Positions 11,476-18,731 of a stretch of DNA of 64,000 bases are shown piece by piece. Each line of letters opens with the position of its first letter. The first letter of the stretch is position 1. The position numbers and the translations under genes were made by a program. The stretch lies in the NCBI RefSeq assembly GCF_009734405.1, contig NZ_CP046453.1, positions 2,108,001-2,172,000 of the forward strand. The letters are read 5' to 3'. The stretch comes from Corynebacterium comes. Lineage in GTDB: Bacteria; Actinomycetota; Actinomycetes; Mycobacteriales; Mycobacteriaceae. Below the pieces are notes generated by a model. It was given only the letters and a program-made list of their open reading frames with translations. It searched no databases and was not told the DNA's origin.

Positions 11476-12745
11476 CGCTGTCCAGGACCATCTTCGGTTC
11501 GGTCTCGCCGCGGACGACCTCGTCGGTGATGATGACCTCCGCGATGTCGTCACGATCCGGGATGTCATACATCACCGGTACGAGCAGCTCCTCCATGATG
11601 GAGCGCAGACCACGGGCGCCGGTGCCGCGCTCCAGCGCCTTGTCGGCGATGACCTCCAGGGAGTCCTCGGTGAAGGTCAACTGGACGTCATCCATCTCGA
11701 AGAGCCGCTGGTACTGCTTGACCAGGGAGTTCCTCGGCTCGGTGAGCACCTTGACCAGTGATTTCTGGTCGAGGTTCTCCACGGTGGCCACGATGGGCAG
11801 ACGACCGATGAACTCGGGGATGAGGCCGAACTTCACCAGGTCCTCCGGCCGGACCTGCTCGAACAGGTCCATCTTCTCCCGGTCGGAGGCGGACTCGATC
11901 TCCGAGCCGAAGCCAATGCCCTTCTTGCCCACGCGGTCCTGGATGACCTTCTCCAGCCCTGCGAAGGCACCGGCCACGATGAACAGGATGTTCGAGGTGT
12001 CCAGCTGGATGAACTCCTGGTTGGGGTGCTTGCGCCCGCCCTGCGGCGGAATGGAGGCGGTCGTACCCTCGAGGATCTTCAGCAGCGCCTGCTGCACACC
12101 CTCACCGGAGACGTCACGGGTGATCGACGGGTTGTCGGACTTCCGCGAGATCTTGTCCACCTCGTCGACGTAGATGATGCCGCGCTGGGCACGCTGGACG
12201 TCGAAATCCGCGGCCTGCAGCAGCTTCAGCAGGATGTTCTCCACGTCCTCACCGACGTAGCCCGCCTCGGTGAGGGACGTGGCGTCGGCGATCGCGAAGG
12301 GCACGTCCAGCATGCGTGCCAATGTCTGGGCCAGGTAGGTTTTGCCGGAGCCGGTGGGGCCGAGAAGAAGGATGTTCGACTTCGCCAGCTCCACCTCGTC
12401 CTTGCGACCACGACGCGACGTGGTCGACGGGGCGGAGATCTCCTCGGTGCGGATGCGCTTGTAGTGGTTGTACACCGCGACGGCGAGGATGCGCTTGGCC
12501 TTGTCCTGGCCGATGACGTACTTGTCCAGGAAAGCCGAGATCTCGGAGGGGCGCGGGAGCTTGTCCTCCTTCTGCTCGGCGGCCTGGGCGGCGCCGAGTT
12601 CCTCTTCGATGATCTCGTTGCACAGCTCGATGCACTCATCGCAGATGTACACTCCGCCGCCGGCAATGAGCTTCTTGACCTGCTTCTGGCTCTTCCCGCA
12701 GAAGGAGCACTTCAGCAGATCGGCGCTTTCTTGCATTCGTGCCAT
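11456..12745 (-). CDS. clpX: ATP-dependent Clp protease, ATPase subunit ClpX
   Basis: ClpX unfolds tagged proteins and feeds them to ClpP. The N-terminal zinc domain has Cys13, Cys16, Cys35 and Cys38 (KCSFCGK and ICDEC). [11 protein letters not shown] is Walker [12 protein letters not shown] is Walker B, and VEFIGRLP-like segment [11 protein letters not shown] belongs to the AAA+ sensor region. Length 429 is normal. It is monocistronic here, convergent with the TauE gene. The peptidase subunits clpP1 and clpP2 are about 48 kb away in the window, the catabolic genes lying between. The 188-bp space upstream holds its promoter region and the pcaIJ terminator. Confidence 0.98.
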   Translation of the reverse strand: MARMQESADLLKCSFCGKSQKQVKKLIAGGGVYICDECIELCNEIIEEELGAAQAAEQKEDKLPRPSEISAFLDKYVIGQDKAKRILAVAVYNHYKRIRTEEISAPSTTSRRGRKDEVELAKSNILLLGPTGSGKTYLAQTLARMLDVPFAIADATSLTEAGYVGEDVENILLKLLQAADFDVQRAQRGIIYVDEVDKISRKSDNPSITRDVSGEGVQQALLKILEGTTASIPPQGGRKHPNQEFIQLDTSNILFIVAGAFAGLEKVIQDRVGKKGIGFGSEIESASDREKMDLFEQVRPEDLVKFGLIPEFIGRLPIVATVENLDQKSLVKVLTEPRNSLVKQYQRLFEMDDVQLTFTEDSLEVIADKALERGTGARGLRSIMEELLVPVMYDIPDRDDIAEVIITDEVVRGETEPKMVLDSEKKETA

Positions 12746-12874
12746 GAGGGGTATCTATCTCGCTTCACTCGATCGAGGGACGGGACTGTCCCTCCACTCT
12801 AATAGGAGGGTCAAACCGGAGTCGGACCCCCACTCCCCCCTCAACGGGAAATCGACGGGTTTGTTCCCCCAGAG

Positions 12875-12902
12875 AAAACCCCGCCCTCCGCGATGGGCGG
12901 GG
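12875..12902 (-). terminator. Intrinsic terminator of pcaIJ
   Basis: Read on the minus strand, CCCCGCCC (12902-12895) and GGGCGGGG (12886-12879) pair over an 8-base loop and are followed by TTTTCTCT. It lies 31 bp past the pcaJ stop. Confidence 0.85.
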
Positions 12903-12933
12903 ACGGGGCCGGGCGTCGATGAGCGGGGAGGTT

Positions 12934-13581
12934 CTAGGACACGCCCTCGGCGACCTTGAACGGCGCGTCGGTGACGGCGCGGACCGACTCGACGGTCTCG
13001 CCCTCGGCGACCTGCAGGAGGGTGAGGCCCTCGGTGGCGTCGACGCCGAAGACGGCGTAGTTGGAGACGATCATGTCGACGCACTTCGCACCGGTCAGCG
13101 GGAGGACACAGGCCGGGAGAATCTTGGAGTCACCCTTTTTGGTGGTGTGGTCCATCATGACGATGATCTTCTGGGCACCGTGGACGAGGTCCATCGCGCC
13201 GCCCATGCCCTTGACCATCTTGCCGGGGATCATCCAGTTGGCCAGGTCACCGAACTGGGAGACCTCCATGGCGCCCAGGACGGCGACGTCGATCGCGCGG
13301 GAGCGGATCATGGCGAAGGAGTCGGAGGAGGAGAAGTAGGAGCCGCCCTCGGTGATGGTGATGGTCTCCTTGCCGGCGTTGATGAGCTCGGGGTCGAGCT
13401 CGTCCTCGGTCGGGTACGGGCCAACGCCGAGGATGCCGTTCTCGGAGTGGAGGACGACCTCGAGGCCCTCGGGCAGGAAGCCCGGGATCAGGGTCGGCAT
13501 GCCGATGCCGAGGTTGACGTACTGGCCGTTCTCCAGCTCGGTGGCCACGCGTGCGGCCATCTGTTCCTTGTTCCAGGTCAT
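12934..13581 (-). CDS. pcaJ: 3-oxoadipate CoA-transferase subunit B
   Basis: With PcaI it moves CoA from succinyl-CoA to 3-oxoadipate, the step before thiolysis in the 3-oxoadipate pathway. The segment [15 protein letters not shown] carries the catalytic Glu in the family SENG motif, and [11 protein letters not shown] is the conserved N-terminal signature of the B subunit. Length 215 is normal. It starts 3 bp after pcaI; the ATG has no strong ribosome site of its own (translational coupling). Scot-type 3-oxoacid transferases are close relatives, but the position beside pcaR-pcaF-pcaD supports the adipate substrate. Confidence 0.95.
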   Translation of the reverse strand: MTWNKEQMAARVATELENGQYVNLGIGMPTLIPGFLPEGLEVVLHSENGILGVGPYPTEDELDPELINAGKETITITEGGSYFSSSDSFAMIRSRAIDVAVLGAMEVSQFGDLANWMIPGKMVKGMGGAMDLVHGAQKIIVMMDHTTKKGDSKILPACVLPLTGAKCVDMIVSNYAVFGVDATEGLTLLQVAEGETVESVRAVTDAPFKVAEGVS

Positions 13582-13584
13582 TGA

Positions 13585-14325
13585 CTAACTCACCGTCCTG
13601 TTCTCGATACCGGTCTCCTGCGGGCCGACCTCGACCACGCGATCGACGTAGATGCCCGGAAGGTCGACTTCCTCGGGGTCGATCACGTCGACGAGGTGCT
13701 CGACCTGGGCGATGGTGACCCTGCCGCTCATGGCGGCGTCCGGGTTGAAGTTCATGGCGGTCTTGTTGAAGACCAGGTTGCCGTAGCGGTCGCCCTTGTG
13801 CGCGTGGACCAGGGCGTAGTCGGCGCGGATGGACTCCTCGAGCACGTAGAGCTTGCCGTTGAACTCGCGGGTCTCCTTGGGCTTGGAGACCACGGCCACG
13901 GTGCCGTCCTCGTTGTAGCGCTGGGGCAGGCCGCCCTCGGCGACCTGGGTGCCCACGCCGGCGGTGGTGTAGAAGGCGGGGATGCCTGCGCCACCGGCGC
14001 GCATGCGCTCGGCCAGGGTGCCCTGCGGGGTGAACTCCACGGTGAGCTCACCGGAGAGGTACTGGCGGGCGTACTCCTTGTTCGATCCCAGGTAGGAACC
14101 GATGGACTTGGAGATCCGCTTGTCAGCCAGCAGCAGGCCGAGGCCGAAGCCGTCGGTGCCGAGGTTGTTGGAGATGATCGTGAGGTCAGTCGCGCCATGT
14201 TCGCGGAGGGCGTCGATCAGCCGGGCGGGGATGCCGACCAGACCGAATCCACCGACGGCGATGGAAGCACCGTCGTGGATGTCGGCTACGGCCGCATCAG
14301 TTGTCGGAAGGGTCTTGTCAAGCAT
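13585..14325 (-). CDS. pcaI: 3-oxoadipate CoA-transferase subunit A
   Basis: The A subunit of the same enzyme, 246 residues. SIAVGGFGLVGIPARLIDAL is the family N-terminal signature and GGAGIPAFYTTAGVGT the conserved glycine-rich segment. First gene of a leftward pcaIJ operon divergent from pcaR. On the minus strand a -10-like TACAGT (14338-14333) is followed after exactly 7 bases by the ATG, with a -35-like TTGTGC 18 bp upstream, so the message is probably leaderless; no Shine-Dalgarno sequence is present. The promoter overlaps the putative PcaR operator. Confidence 0.95.
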   Translation of the reverse strand: MLDKTLPTTDAAVADIHDGASIAVGGFGLVGIPARLIDALREHGATDLTIISNNLGTDGFGLGLLLADKRISKSIGSYLGSNKEYARQYLSGELTVEFTPQGTLAERMRAGGAGIPAFYTTAGVGTQVAEGGLPQRYNEDGTVAVVSKPKETREFNGKLYVLEESIRADYALVHAHKGDRYGNLVFNKTAMNFNPDAAMSGRVTIAQVEHLVDVIDPEEVDLPGIYVDRVVEVGPQETGIENRTVS

Positions 14326-14343
14326 GTTTCAGACTGTACACTC

Positions 14344-14380
14344 GGGTTCACACACTGCACAAGGGTTCACATCGCGAACC
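14344..14380. promoter_or_regulatory. Putative PcaR operator between pcaI and pcaR
   Basis: Two direct copies of GGGTTCACA (14344-14352 and 14363-14371) are 19 bp apart, about two helical turns. The second overlaps an inverted repeat GGTTC-N7-GAACC (14364-14380). The cluster covers the pcaI -35 region and the pcaR leader, as expected of an IclR-type regulator that controls both divergent units. Binding by PcaR is an inference. Confidence 0.65.
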
Positions 14381-14395
14381 GGAAAGGAGTTGAAC

Positions 14396-15172
14396 GTGGG
14401 CACCCCCGAGACACCGAATGTCCAGTCCCTGGTCCGTGGACTGTCAGTCATCAGGACCTTCAACGCCGATCGCCCCCGCCAGACGCTGGCGCAGGTCGCC
14501 GAGGCCACCGGCCTTGCACGCGCCACCGCCCGCCGCTTCCTCCACACCCTGGTCACCATCGGCTACGCAGGTACCGACGGCACCGAATTCTGGCTGACTC
14601 CCCGGGTACTCGAACTCGGCTACAGCTACATGTCCGGCCTGGGGCTGCCCGCCATCGCGCAGCCCCGCCTGGAGGAACTCTCCCGCCGCATCGGCGAATC
14701 CAGTTCACTGTCCGTGCTCGACGGGACCGACGTCGTCTACGTCAACCGCGTTCCGGTTCGACGCATCATGACGGTGTCCATCACCATCGGCACCCGCTTC
14801 CCCGCCTACGCCACCTCGATGGGCCGCGTCATCCTCGCGGGCCTGCCCCAGGATGAGCTCGACGCGTACCTCGCCGACGTCGAGTTCAAGGCCTTCACCC
14901 CCACCACGCTCATCGACGCCCCCTCGCTGCGCGTCGAACTCGCCCGCATCCGCGAGCAGGGCTTCGCCATCGTGGACCAGGAACTCGAACCGGGTCTGCG
15001 GTCGCTGGCCGCCCCGGTCCGCTCCCCCTCAGGCAAGGTGGTGGCGGCGGTGAACGTATCCACACAGACCGTCGTCCACCACCTGGATGAACTGCACAAC
15101 AGCTTCCTCCCGGCACTGATCAACACCGCCGAGCTCATCTCCGCCGACCTCGCGGCCACTGAACTCTTCTGA
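14396..15172 (+). CDS. pcaR: IclR-family regulator of the 3-oxoadipate genes
   Basis: A 258-residue IclR-type regulator. TLAQVAEATGLARATARRFL (about residues 31-50) is the winged helix-turn-helix, and the C-terminal IclR effector domain runs from about residue 80 (PRLEELSRRIGESSSLSVL) to the end. The GTG start has AAAGGAG seven bases upstream; an open frame reaching back to 14102 runs through the pcaI promoter and is not used. It heads a pcaR-pcaF-pcaD operon (14-bp and 4-bp gaps) and faces pcaIJ. In C. glutamicum PcaR is a repressor relieved by 3-oxoadipate; the same is likely here. Confidence 0.93.
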   Translation: MGTPETPNVQSLVRGLSVIRTFNADRPRQTLAQVAEATGLARATARRFLHTLVTIGYAGTDGTEFWLTPRVLELGYSYMSGLGLPAIAQPRLEELSRRIGESSSLSVLDGTDVVYVNRVPVRRIMTVSITIGTRFPAYATSMGRVILAGLPQDELDAYLADVEFKAFTPTTLIDAPSLRVELARIREQGFAIVDQELEPGLRSLAAPVRSPSGKVVAAVNVSTQTVVHHLDELHNSFLPALINTAELISADLAATELF

Positions 15173-15186
15173 CGAAAGGATCTCCC

Positions 15187-16413
15187 ATGACCAACCCCAC
15201 CGACATCGTGATCTGCTCCCCCCTGCGCACCGCCGTCGGCGCCTACGGCGGACAGTTCACCACCGTGCCCGTCCAGGACCTCGCCGCCACCGTCGTCCGC
15301 GCCATCGTCGAGCGCACCGGCATCTCACCCGAGCAGGTCGATGACCTCATCCTCGGCCAGGCCTCCCCCAACGGTGCCGCACCGGCACTGGGCCGTGTCG
15401 TCGCCCTCGACGCCGGCCTGGGCGAGTCCGTCCCCGGCATGCAGCTCGACCGCCGCTGCGGCTCCGGCCTGCAGGCCGTGGTCACCGCCGCCGCACACGT
15501 GGCCGCCGGCGCAGCCGACCTGATCATCGCCGGTGGCGCCGAGTCCATGTCGCGCACCGAATACACCGTCGACGCCGACGTCCGCTGGGGCAAGAAGGGC
15601 GGCAACATGGTCTTCCGTGACCGCCTCGCCGAGGCCCGCGAGACCGCCGGCGGCAGGAACCACCCGATCCCGGGCGGCATGATCGAGACCGCCGAGAACC
15701 TCCGCGAGGAATACTCCATCACCCGCGAGGCCCAGGACGAGATGTCCGTGACCTCCCAGACCCGGGCCGTCGCAGCGCAGGAGAAGGGCATCTTCGCCGA
15801 GGAGATCGTCCCGGTCGCCGTCCCGCAGCGCAAGGGTGAGCCGCTGATGGTGGACACCGACGAGCACCCCCGCCCGGGCACCACCCTCGAGATCCTGGCC
15901 AAGCTCCGCCCCATCATGGGCCGCCAGGACGCCGACGCCACCGTCACCGCGGGCAACGCCTCCGGCCAGAACGACGGCGCGGCGGCCATGATCGTGACCA
16001 CCCGCGCCAAGGCCGAGGAGCTGGGACTCACCCCCGTCGTGCAGCTGCGCGGCTGGGCCGTCGCCGGCGTCGCACCGGAGACCATGGGCATCGGCCCTGT
16101 CCCGGCCACGAAGAAGGTCCTCGACCGCCTCGGCCTGACCCTGGACGACATCGACCTCATCGAACTCAACGAGGCCTTCGCCGCCCAGGCGCTGTCCGTG
16201 CTCTCCGAATGGGGCATCTCCGCCGAGGACCCGCGCCTCAACCCCCTGGGCTCCGGCATCTCGCTGGGCCACCCGGTCGGCGCCACCGGTGCCCGCATGC
16301 TCGTCACCGCCTCGCACCAGCTGCAGCGCACCGACGCGAAGACCGCACTGGTCACCATGTGCATCGGCGGCGGCCAGGGCCTGGCAGCCGTGATCGAGAA
16401 GGAAGAGAACTAG
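15187..16413 (+). CDS. pcaF: 3-oxoadipyl-CoA thiolase
   Basis: Cleaves 3-oxoadipyl-CoA with CoA into succinyl-CoA and acetyl-CoA. A 408-residue thiolase: QLDRRCGSGLQ has the acyl-accepting Cys91, NEAFAAQ and GHPVGATGAR supply the conserved Asn/His, and CIGGGQG near the C-terminus holds the second catalytic Cys. Thiolases are hard to separate by sequence; the assignment to 3-oxoadipyl-CoA rests on the pcaR-pcaF-pcaD order and the pcaIJ genes across the divergent promoter. GAAAGGA lies just upstream of the ATG. Confidence 0.94.
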   Translation: MTNPTDIVICSPLRTAVGAYGGQFTTVPVQDLAATVVRAIVERTGISPEQVDDLILGQASPNGAAPALGRVVALDAGLGESVPGMQLDRRCGSGLQAVVTAAAHVAAGAADLIIAGGAESMSRTEYTVDADVRWGKKGGNMVFRDRLAEARETAGGRNHPIPGGMIETAENLREEYSITREAQDEMSVTSQTRAVAAQEKGIFAEEIVPVAVPQRKGEPLMVDTDEHPRPGTTLEILAKLRPIMGRQDADATVTAGNASGQNDGAAAMIVTTRAKAEELGLTPVVQLRGWAVAGVAPETMGIGPVPATKKVLDRLGLTLDDIDLIELNEAFAAQALSVLSEWGISAEDPRLNPLGSGISLGHPVGATGARMLVTASHQLQRTDAKTALVTMCIGGGQGLAAVIEKEEN

Positions 16414-16417
16414 AAAC

Positions 16418-17185
16418 ATGATCCTCCACTCCGTCGAATACGGCTCCCAGAACCCCGGCGACCCGATCGTCCTCCTCGGTTCCATCGCCTCCACCACCGA
16501 CATGTGGCTCCCCCAGCTGGACGCCCTGTCCGCCACCCGCCGCGTCATCGCCCTCGACCATCCCGGTCACGGCGGTTCCCCGGACCCCGACGTCCAGCCT
16601 GGCGAGACCAGCATGGCCGACCTCGCCGACAACGTCCTGGCCACGCTCGACGAGCTGGGCGTGGACAATTTCGCCGTCGTCGGACTGTCCCTGGGCGGCG
16701 CCCTGGCGCAGTACCTGACCGCCACCTCCGGGCGCGTCACCCGTGCCGCTTTCCTGTGCACCGCCCCTTTCTTCGGCGGCACGCAGAAGTGGCACCCGCG
16801 TTCGGAGCTCACCCGCGCGCAGGGCCTCGAGCCGATGGCCGACGGCGTCATCGGCCTGTGGTTCACCGAACAGTTCCGCGGCACGCGCCCGGCCACCACC
16901 GCGTTCTACCGCCGCATGGTCACCTCCACCCGCGGAGTCGGCTACGCCGCCTGCTCCGACGCCCTCGCCCACTGGGACTTCGCCGACCGGCTGAAGGAGA
17001 TCACCGTCCCGGTGCTCACCATCGCGGGCGCCGAGGACGAGTCCACCCCGCCCGCGGCACTCCAGGCCATCGCCGACGGCGTGTCCGGTGAAACCCGCGC
17101 GGAGGTCATCTCGCCGGCCGCTCACGTGCCCACCGTGGAGAACCCCGAGCAGGTCAACGCCCTGCTGGTGCAGTTCCTGGGTTAA
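16418..17185 (+). CDS. pcaD: 3-oxoadipate enol-lactonase
   Basis: An alpha/beta hydrolase of 255 residues that opens 3-oxoadipate enol-lactone to 3-oxoadipate, where the catechol and protocatechuate branches meet. GLSLGGA is the nucleophile elbow (Ser), AGAEDESTP holds the likely Asp and AAHVPTVENPE the catalytic His. It is a stand-alone lactonase and not fused to PcaC. It starts 4 bp after pcaF. Its TAA stop (17183-17185) lies inside the 8-bp target sequence duplicated by the insertion sequence that follows, so the protein is intact, but its natural terminator is now 1.5 kb downstream. Confidence 0.94.
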   Translation: MILHSVEYGSQNPGDPIVLLGSIASTTDMWLPQLDALSATRRVIALDHPGHGGSPDPDVQPGETSMADLADNVLATLDELGVDNFAVVGLSLGGALAQYLTATSGRVTRAAFLCTAPFFGGTQKWHPRSELTRAQGLEPMADGVIGLWFTEQFRGTRPATTAFYRRMVTSTRGVGYAACSDALAHWDFADRLKEITVPVLTIAGAEDESTPPAALQAIADGVSGETRAEVISPAAHVPTVENPEQVNALLVQFLG

Positions 17186-17188
17186 ACC

Positions 17189-17212
17189 GGCTCTTCACGA
17201 TCTAGAGTGCGT
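17189..17212 (+). repeat. Left terminal inverted repeat of the IS
   Basis: Starts GGCTCTTCACGATCTAGAG and differs from the right end at one position (C against T in the inverted orientation). Confidence 0.95.
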
Positions 17213-17249
17213 AGCGGACCGCAGAGCCTGGTTCGGGGTGGCACAACAT

Positions 17250-17315
17250 GTAGGGGTCCTGGCCGGTACAAGATGAGAGTTACGACGCTTTCATCTGACC
17301 GAACCAGGACCCTAC
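17250..17315 (+). promoter_or_regulatory. Hairpin covering the transposase ribosome site
   Basis: GTAGGGGTCCTGG (17250-17262) can pair with CCAGGACCCTAC (17304-17315). The 3' arm holds the AGGA ribosome-site-like bases and ends two bases before the GTG start. RNA entering from pcaD would fold and hide the start; RNA begun inside the 41-base loop would not. This is the arrangement used by other IS elements to prevent transposase synthesis from outside transcripts; here it is an inference from the sequence. Confidence 0.55.
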
Positions 17316-17316
17316 T

Positions 17317-18630
17317 GTGCATTCTAGTGGCAACCTCGTGGCCGACACCATCTGCCGAACCGCGGAAATCGGACTGACGATCACCGGTGCTGCCGATGCC
17401 GGCACCCTGACCATCATCGACGCCGCACCTGTGGCCGTGGACGATCAGTGCCCGGGCTGCCAGCAGCCCGGGAAGCTACGCGATCACGTCACCCGCCGGC
17501 TCGTTGATTTGCCTGTCGTGGGGTTCCCCACCCGCCTGCATGTCCGTGTCCCAAGGTTCACCTGCAGCAATCCAGCGTGCGGCAGGAAGCTCTTCCAGAC
17601 CTCCTTGAGCTGTGCCGATGACGGTGCGAAGCTCACCCACCGCGTGACCCGCTGGATCCTCCAACGCCTGGCGATTGATCGGATGAGCGTGTCCGCGACC
17701 GCCAAGGCCCTCGGTGTGGGCTGGGAGCTGGTTAACCAGATCGCCGTGGACGCCTGCCGCCAGCTTGTCTACGACAACCCCGACCATCTGGATGGCGTCC
17801 GGATCCTCGGGGTCGACGAGCACGTCTGGAAACACACCCGACGCCCCGGACAGCCGTCCTCGTTCGTGACGGTCCTGGTGGACCTGACACCGCTGGTGGA
17901 CGGTCGTGGGCCTGCCCGGCTGCTGGACATGCGGCCGGGGCGCAGCGCCGACGTGCTGCGCACGTGGTTGCAAGAGCGTGAGCCTGAGTTCAGGAGACAA
18001 GTGCAGGTAGTGACCATGGACGGCTTCGCCGGCTACGCCACCGCGGTGGATCAGGTGTTGCCCCAGGCAAGGAAGGTGATGGATCCGTTCCACGTCGTGC
18101 ACCTGGCCGCGGACAAACTCACCGGCTGCCGGCAACGACTCCAACGAGAGACCACCGGCAGACGCGGGCGTAAGGACGATCCGCTGTACAAGTACCGGCG
18201 CACCCTGCTGACCAGGACGAACTATCTCACGGAGCGGCAGAAGCAACGGCTGGATCTGTTGTGGGCCACCGACGATGAGTACGTCGCCCTCGAGGTCACG
18301 TGGATGTTCTACCAGGACATGATCCAGGCGTACGGGCATCCGCAAAAGTCAGAGGGCAAGAAACTGATGACCAGGGTGATCAATACGTTGCGCAAGGGGC
18401 TTCCGCCAGGGTTGGAGGAGCTCGCCCAACTGGGGCGCACATTGTGGCGTCGGCGCGAGGACATCCTGGCCTACTTCGACATCGGGGCATCGAACGGTCC
18501 GGTCGAGGCGATCAACGGCAGGCTCGAGCATCTACGCGGAATCGCCCTGGGGTTCAGGAACCTCAACCACTACATCTTGCGGTCACTGATCCACTCCGGA
18601 CAGCTGCAGGCCAGGATCAACGCACTCTAA
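17317..18630 (+). CDS. ISL3-family transposase
   Basis: A 437-residue DDE transposase. The N-terminus has a zinc-binding segment (CPGCQQPGK ... CSNPACGRKLF, about residues 48-90), then a helix-turn-helix region, then the catalytic core: ILGVDEHVWKH (first Asp), VTMDGFAGYATAV (second Asp) and GPVEAINGRLEHLRG (Glu). Length fits the family. It starts with GTG two bases past a predicted hairpin and its stop lies inside the right terminal repeat. No frameshift or stop interrupts it, so it is probably functional. Confidence 0.95.
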   Translation: MHSSGNLVADTICRTAEIGLTITGAADAGTLTIIDAAPVAVDDQCPGCQQPGKLRDHVTRRLVDLPVVGFPTRLHVRVPRFTCSNPACGRKLFQTSLSCADDGAKLTHRVTRWILQRLAIDRMSVSATAKALGVGWELVNQIAVDACRQLVYDNPDHLDGVRILGVDEHVWKHTRRPGQPSSFVTVLVDLTPLVDGRGPARLLDMRPGRSADVLRTWLQEREPEFRRQVQVVTMDGFAGYATAVDQVLPQARKVMDPFHVVHLAADKLTGCRQRLQRETTGRRGRKDDPLYKYRRTLLTRTNYLTERQKQRLDLLWATDDEYVALEVTWMFYQDMIQAYGHPQKSEGKKLMTRVINTLRKGLPPGLEELAQLGRTLWRRREDILAYFDIGASNGPVEAINGRLEHLRGIALGFRNLNHYILRSLIHSGQLQARINAL

Positions 18631-18643
18631 ATCGTGAAGAGCC
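18620..18643 (-). repeat. Right terminal inverted repeat of the IS
   Basis: Inverted copy of the left end, ending in GTGAAGAGCC, directly followed by the target copy GTTAAACC. It includes the transposase stop codon. Confidence 0.95.
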
Positions 18644-18663
18644 GTTAAACCCCTCGCGTGACG

Positions 18664-18705
18664 ACGCCGCCGTGCCCCCGTATTCCGGGGGCACGGCGGC
18701 GTTTC
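18664..18705 (+). terminator. Original pcaD terminator, displaced by the IS
   Basis: ACGCCGCCGTGCCCCC (18664-18679) pairs with GGGGGCACGGCGGCGT (18687-18702) around a 7-base loop, followed by TTTC. It sits 13 bp past the second target copy, so before insertion it lay about 20 bp after the pcaD stop. It now separates the IS from the convergent DUF262 gene. Confidence 0.85.
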
Positions 18706-18731
18706 TCTGGCGGTGGCACATCAGGGCGCAT

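Larger units (their letters stand above)
17189..18643 (+). mobile_element. ISL3-family insertion sequence, complete, 1455 bp
   Basis: The element is delimited by 24-bp terminal inverted repeats matching at 23 positions and by a perfect 8-bp direct repeat GTTAAACC (17181-17188 and 18644-18651), the target-duplication size of ISL3 elements. Ends begin GGCTCTTCACGAT. Size, end sequence and transposase length resemble the corynebacterial IS31831/IS1207 group, from general knowledge. It has one transposase gene and no passenger. Perfect ends, target copies and an open transposase point to a fairly recent and possibly active insertion. It separates pcaD from the downstream catabolic genes. Confidence 0.95.
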
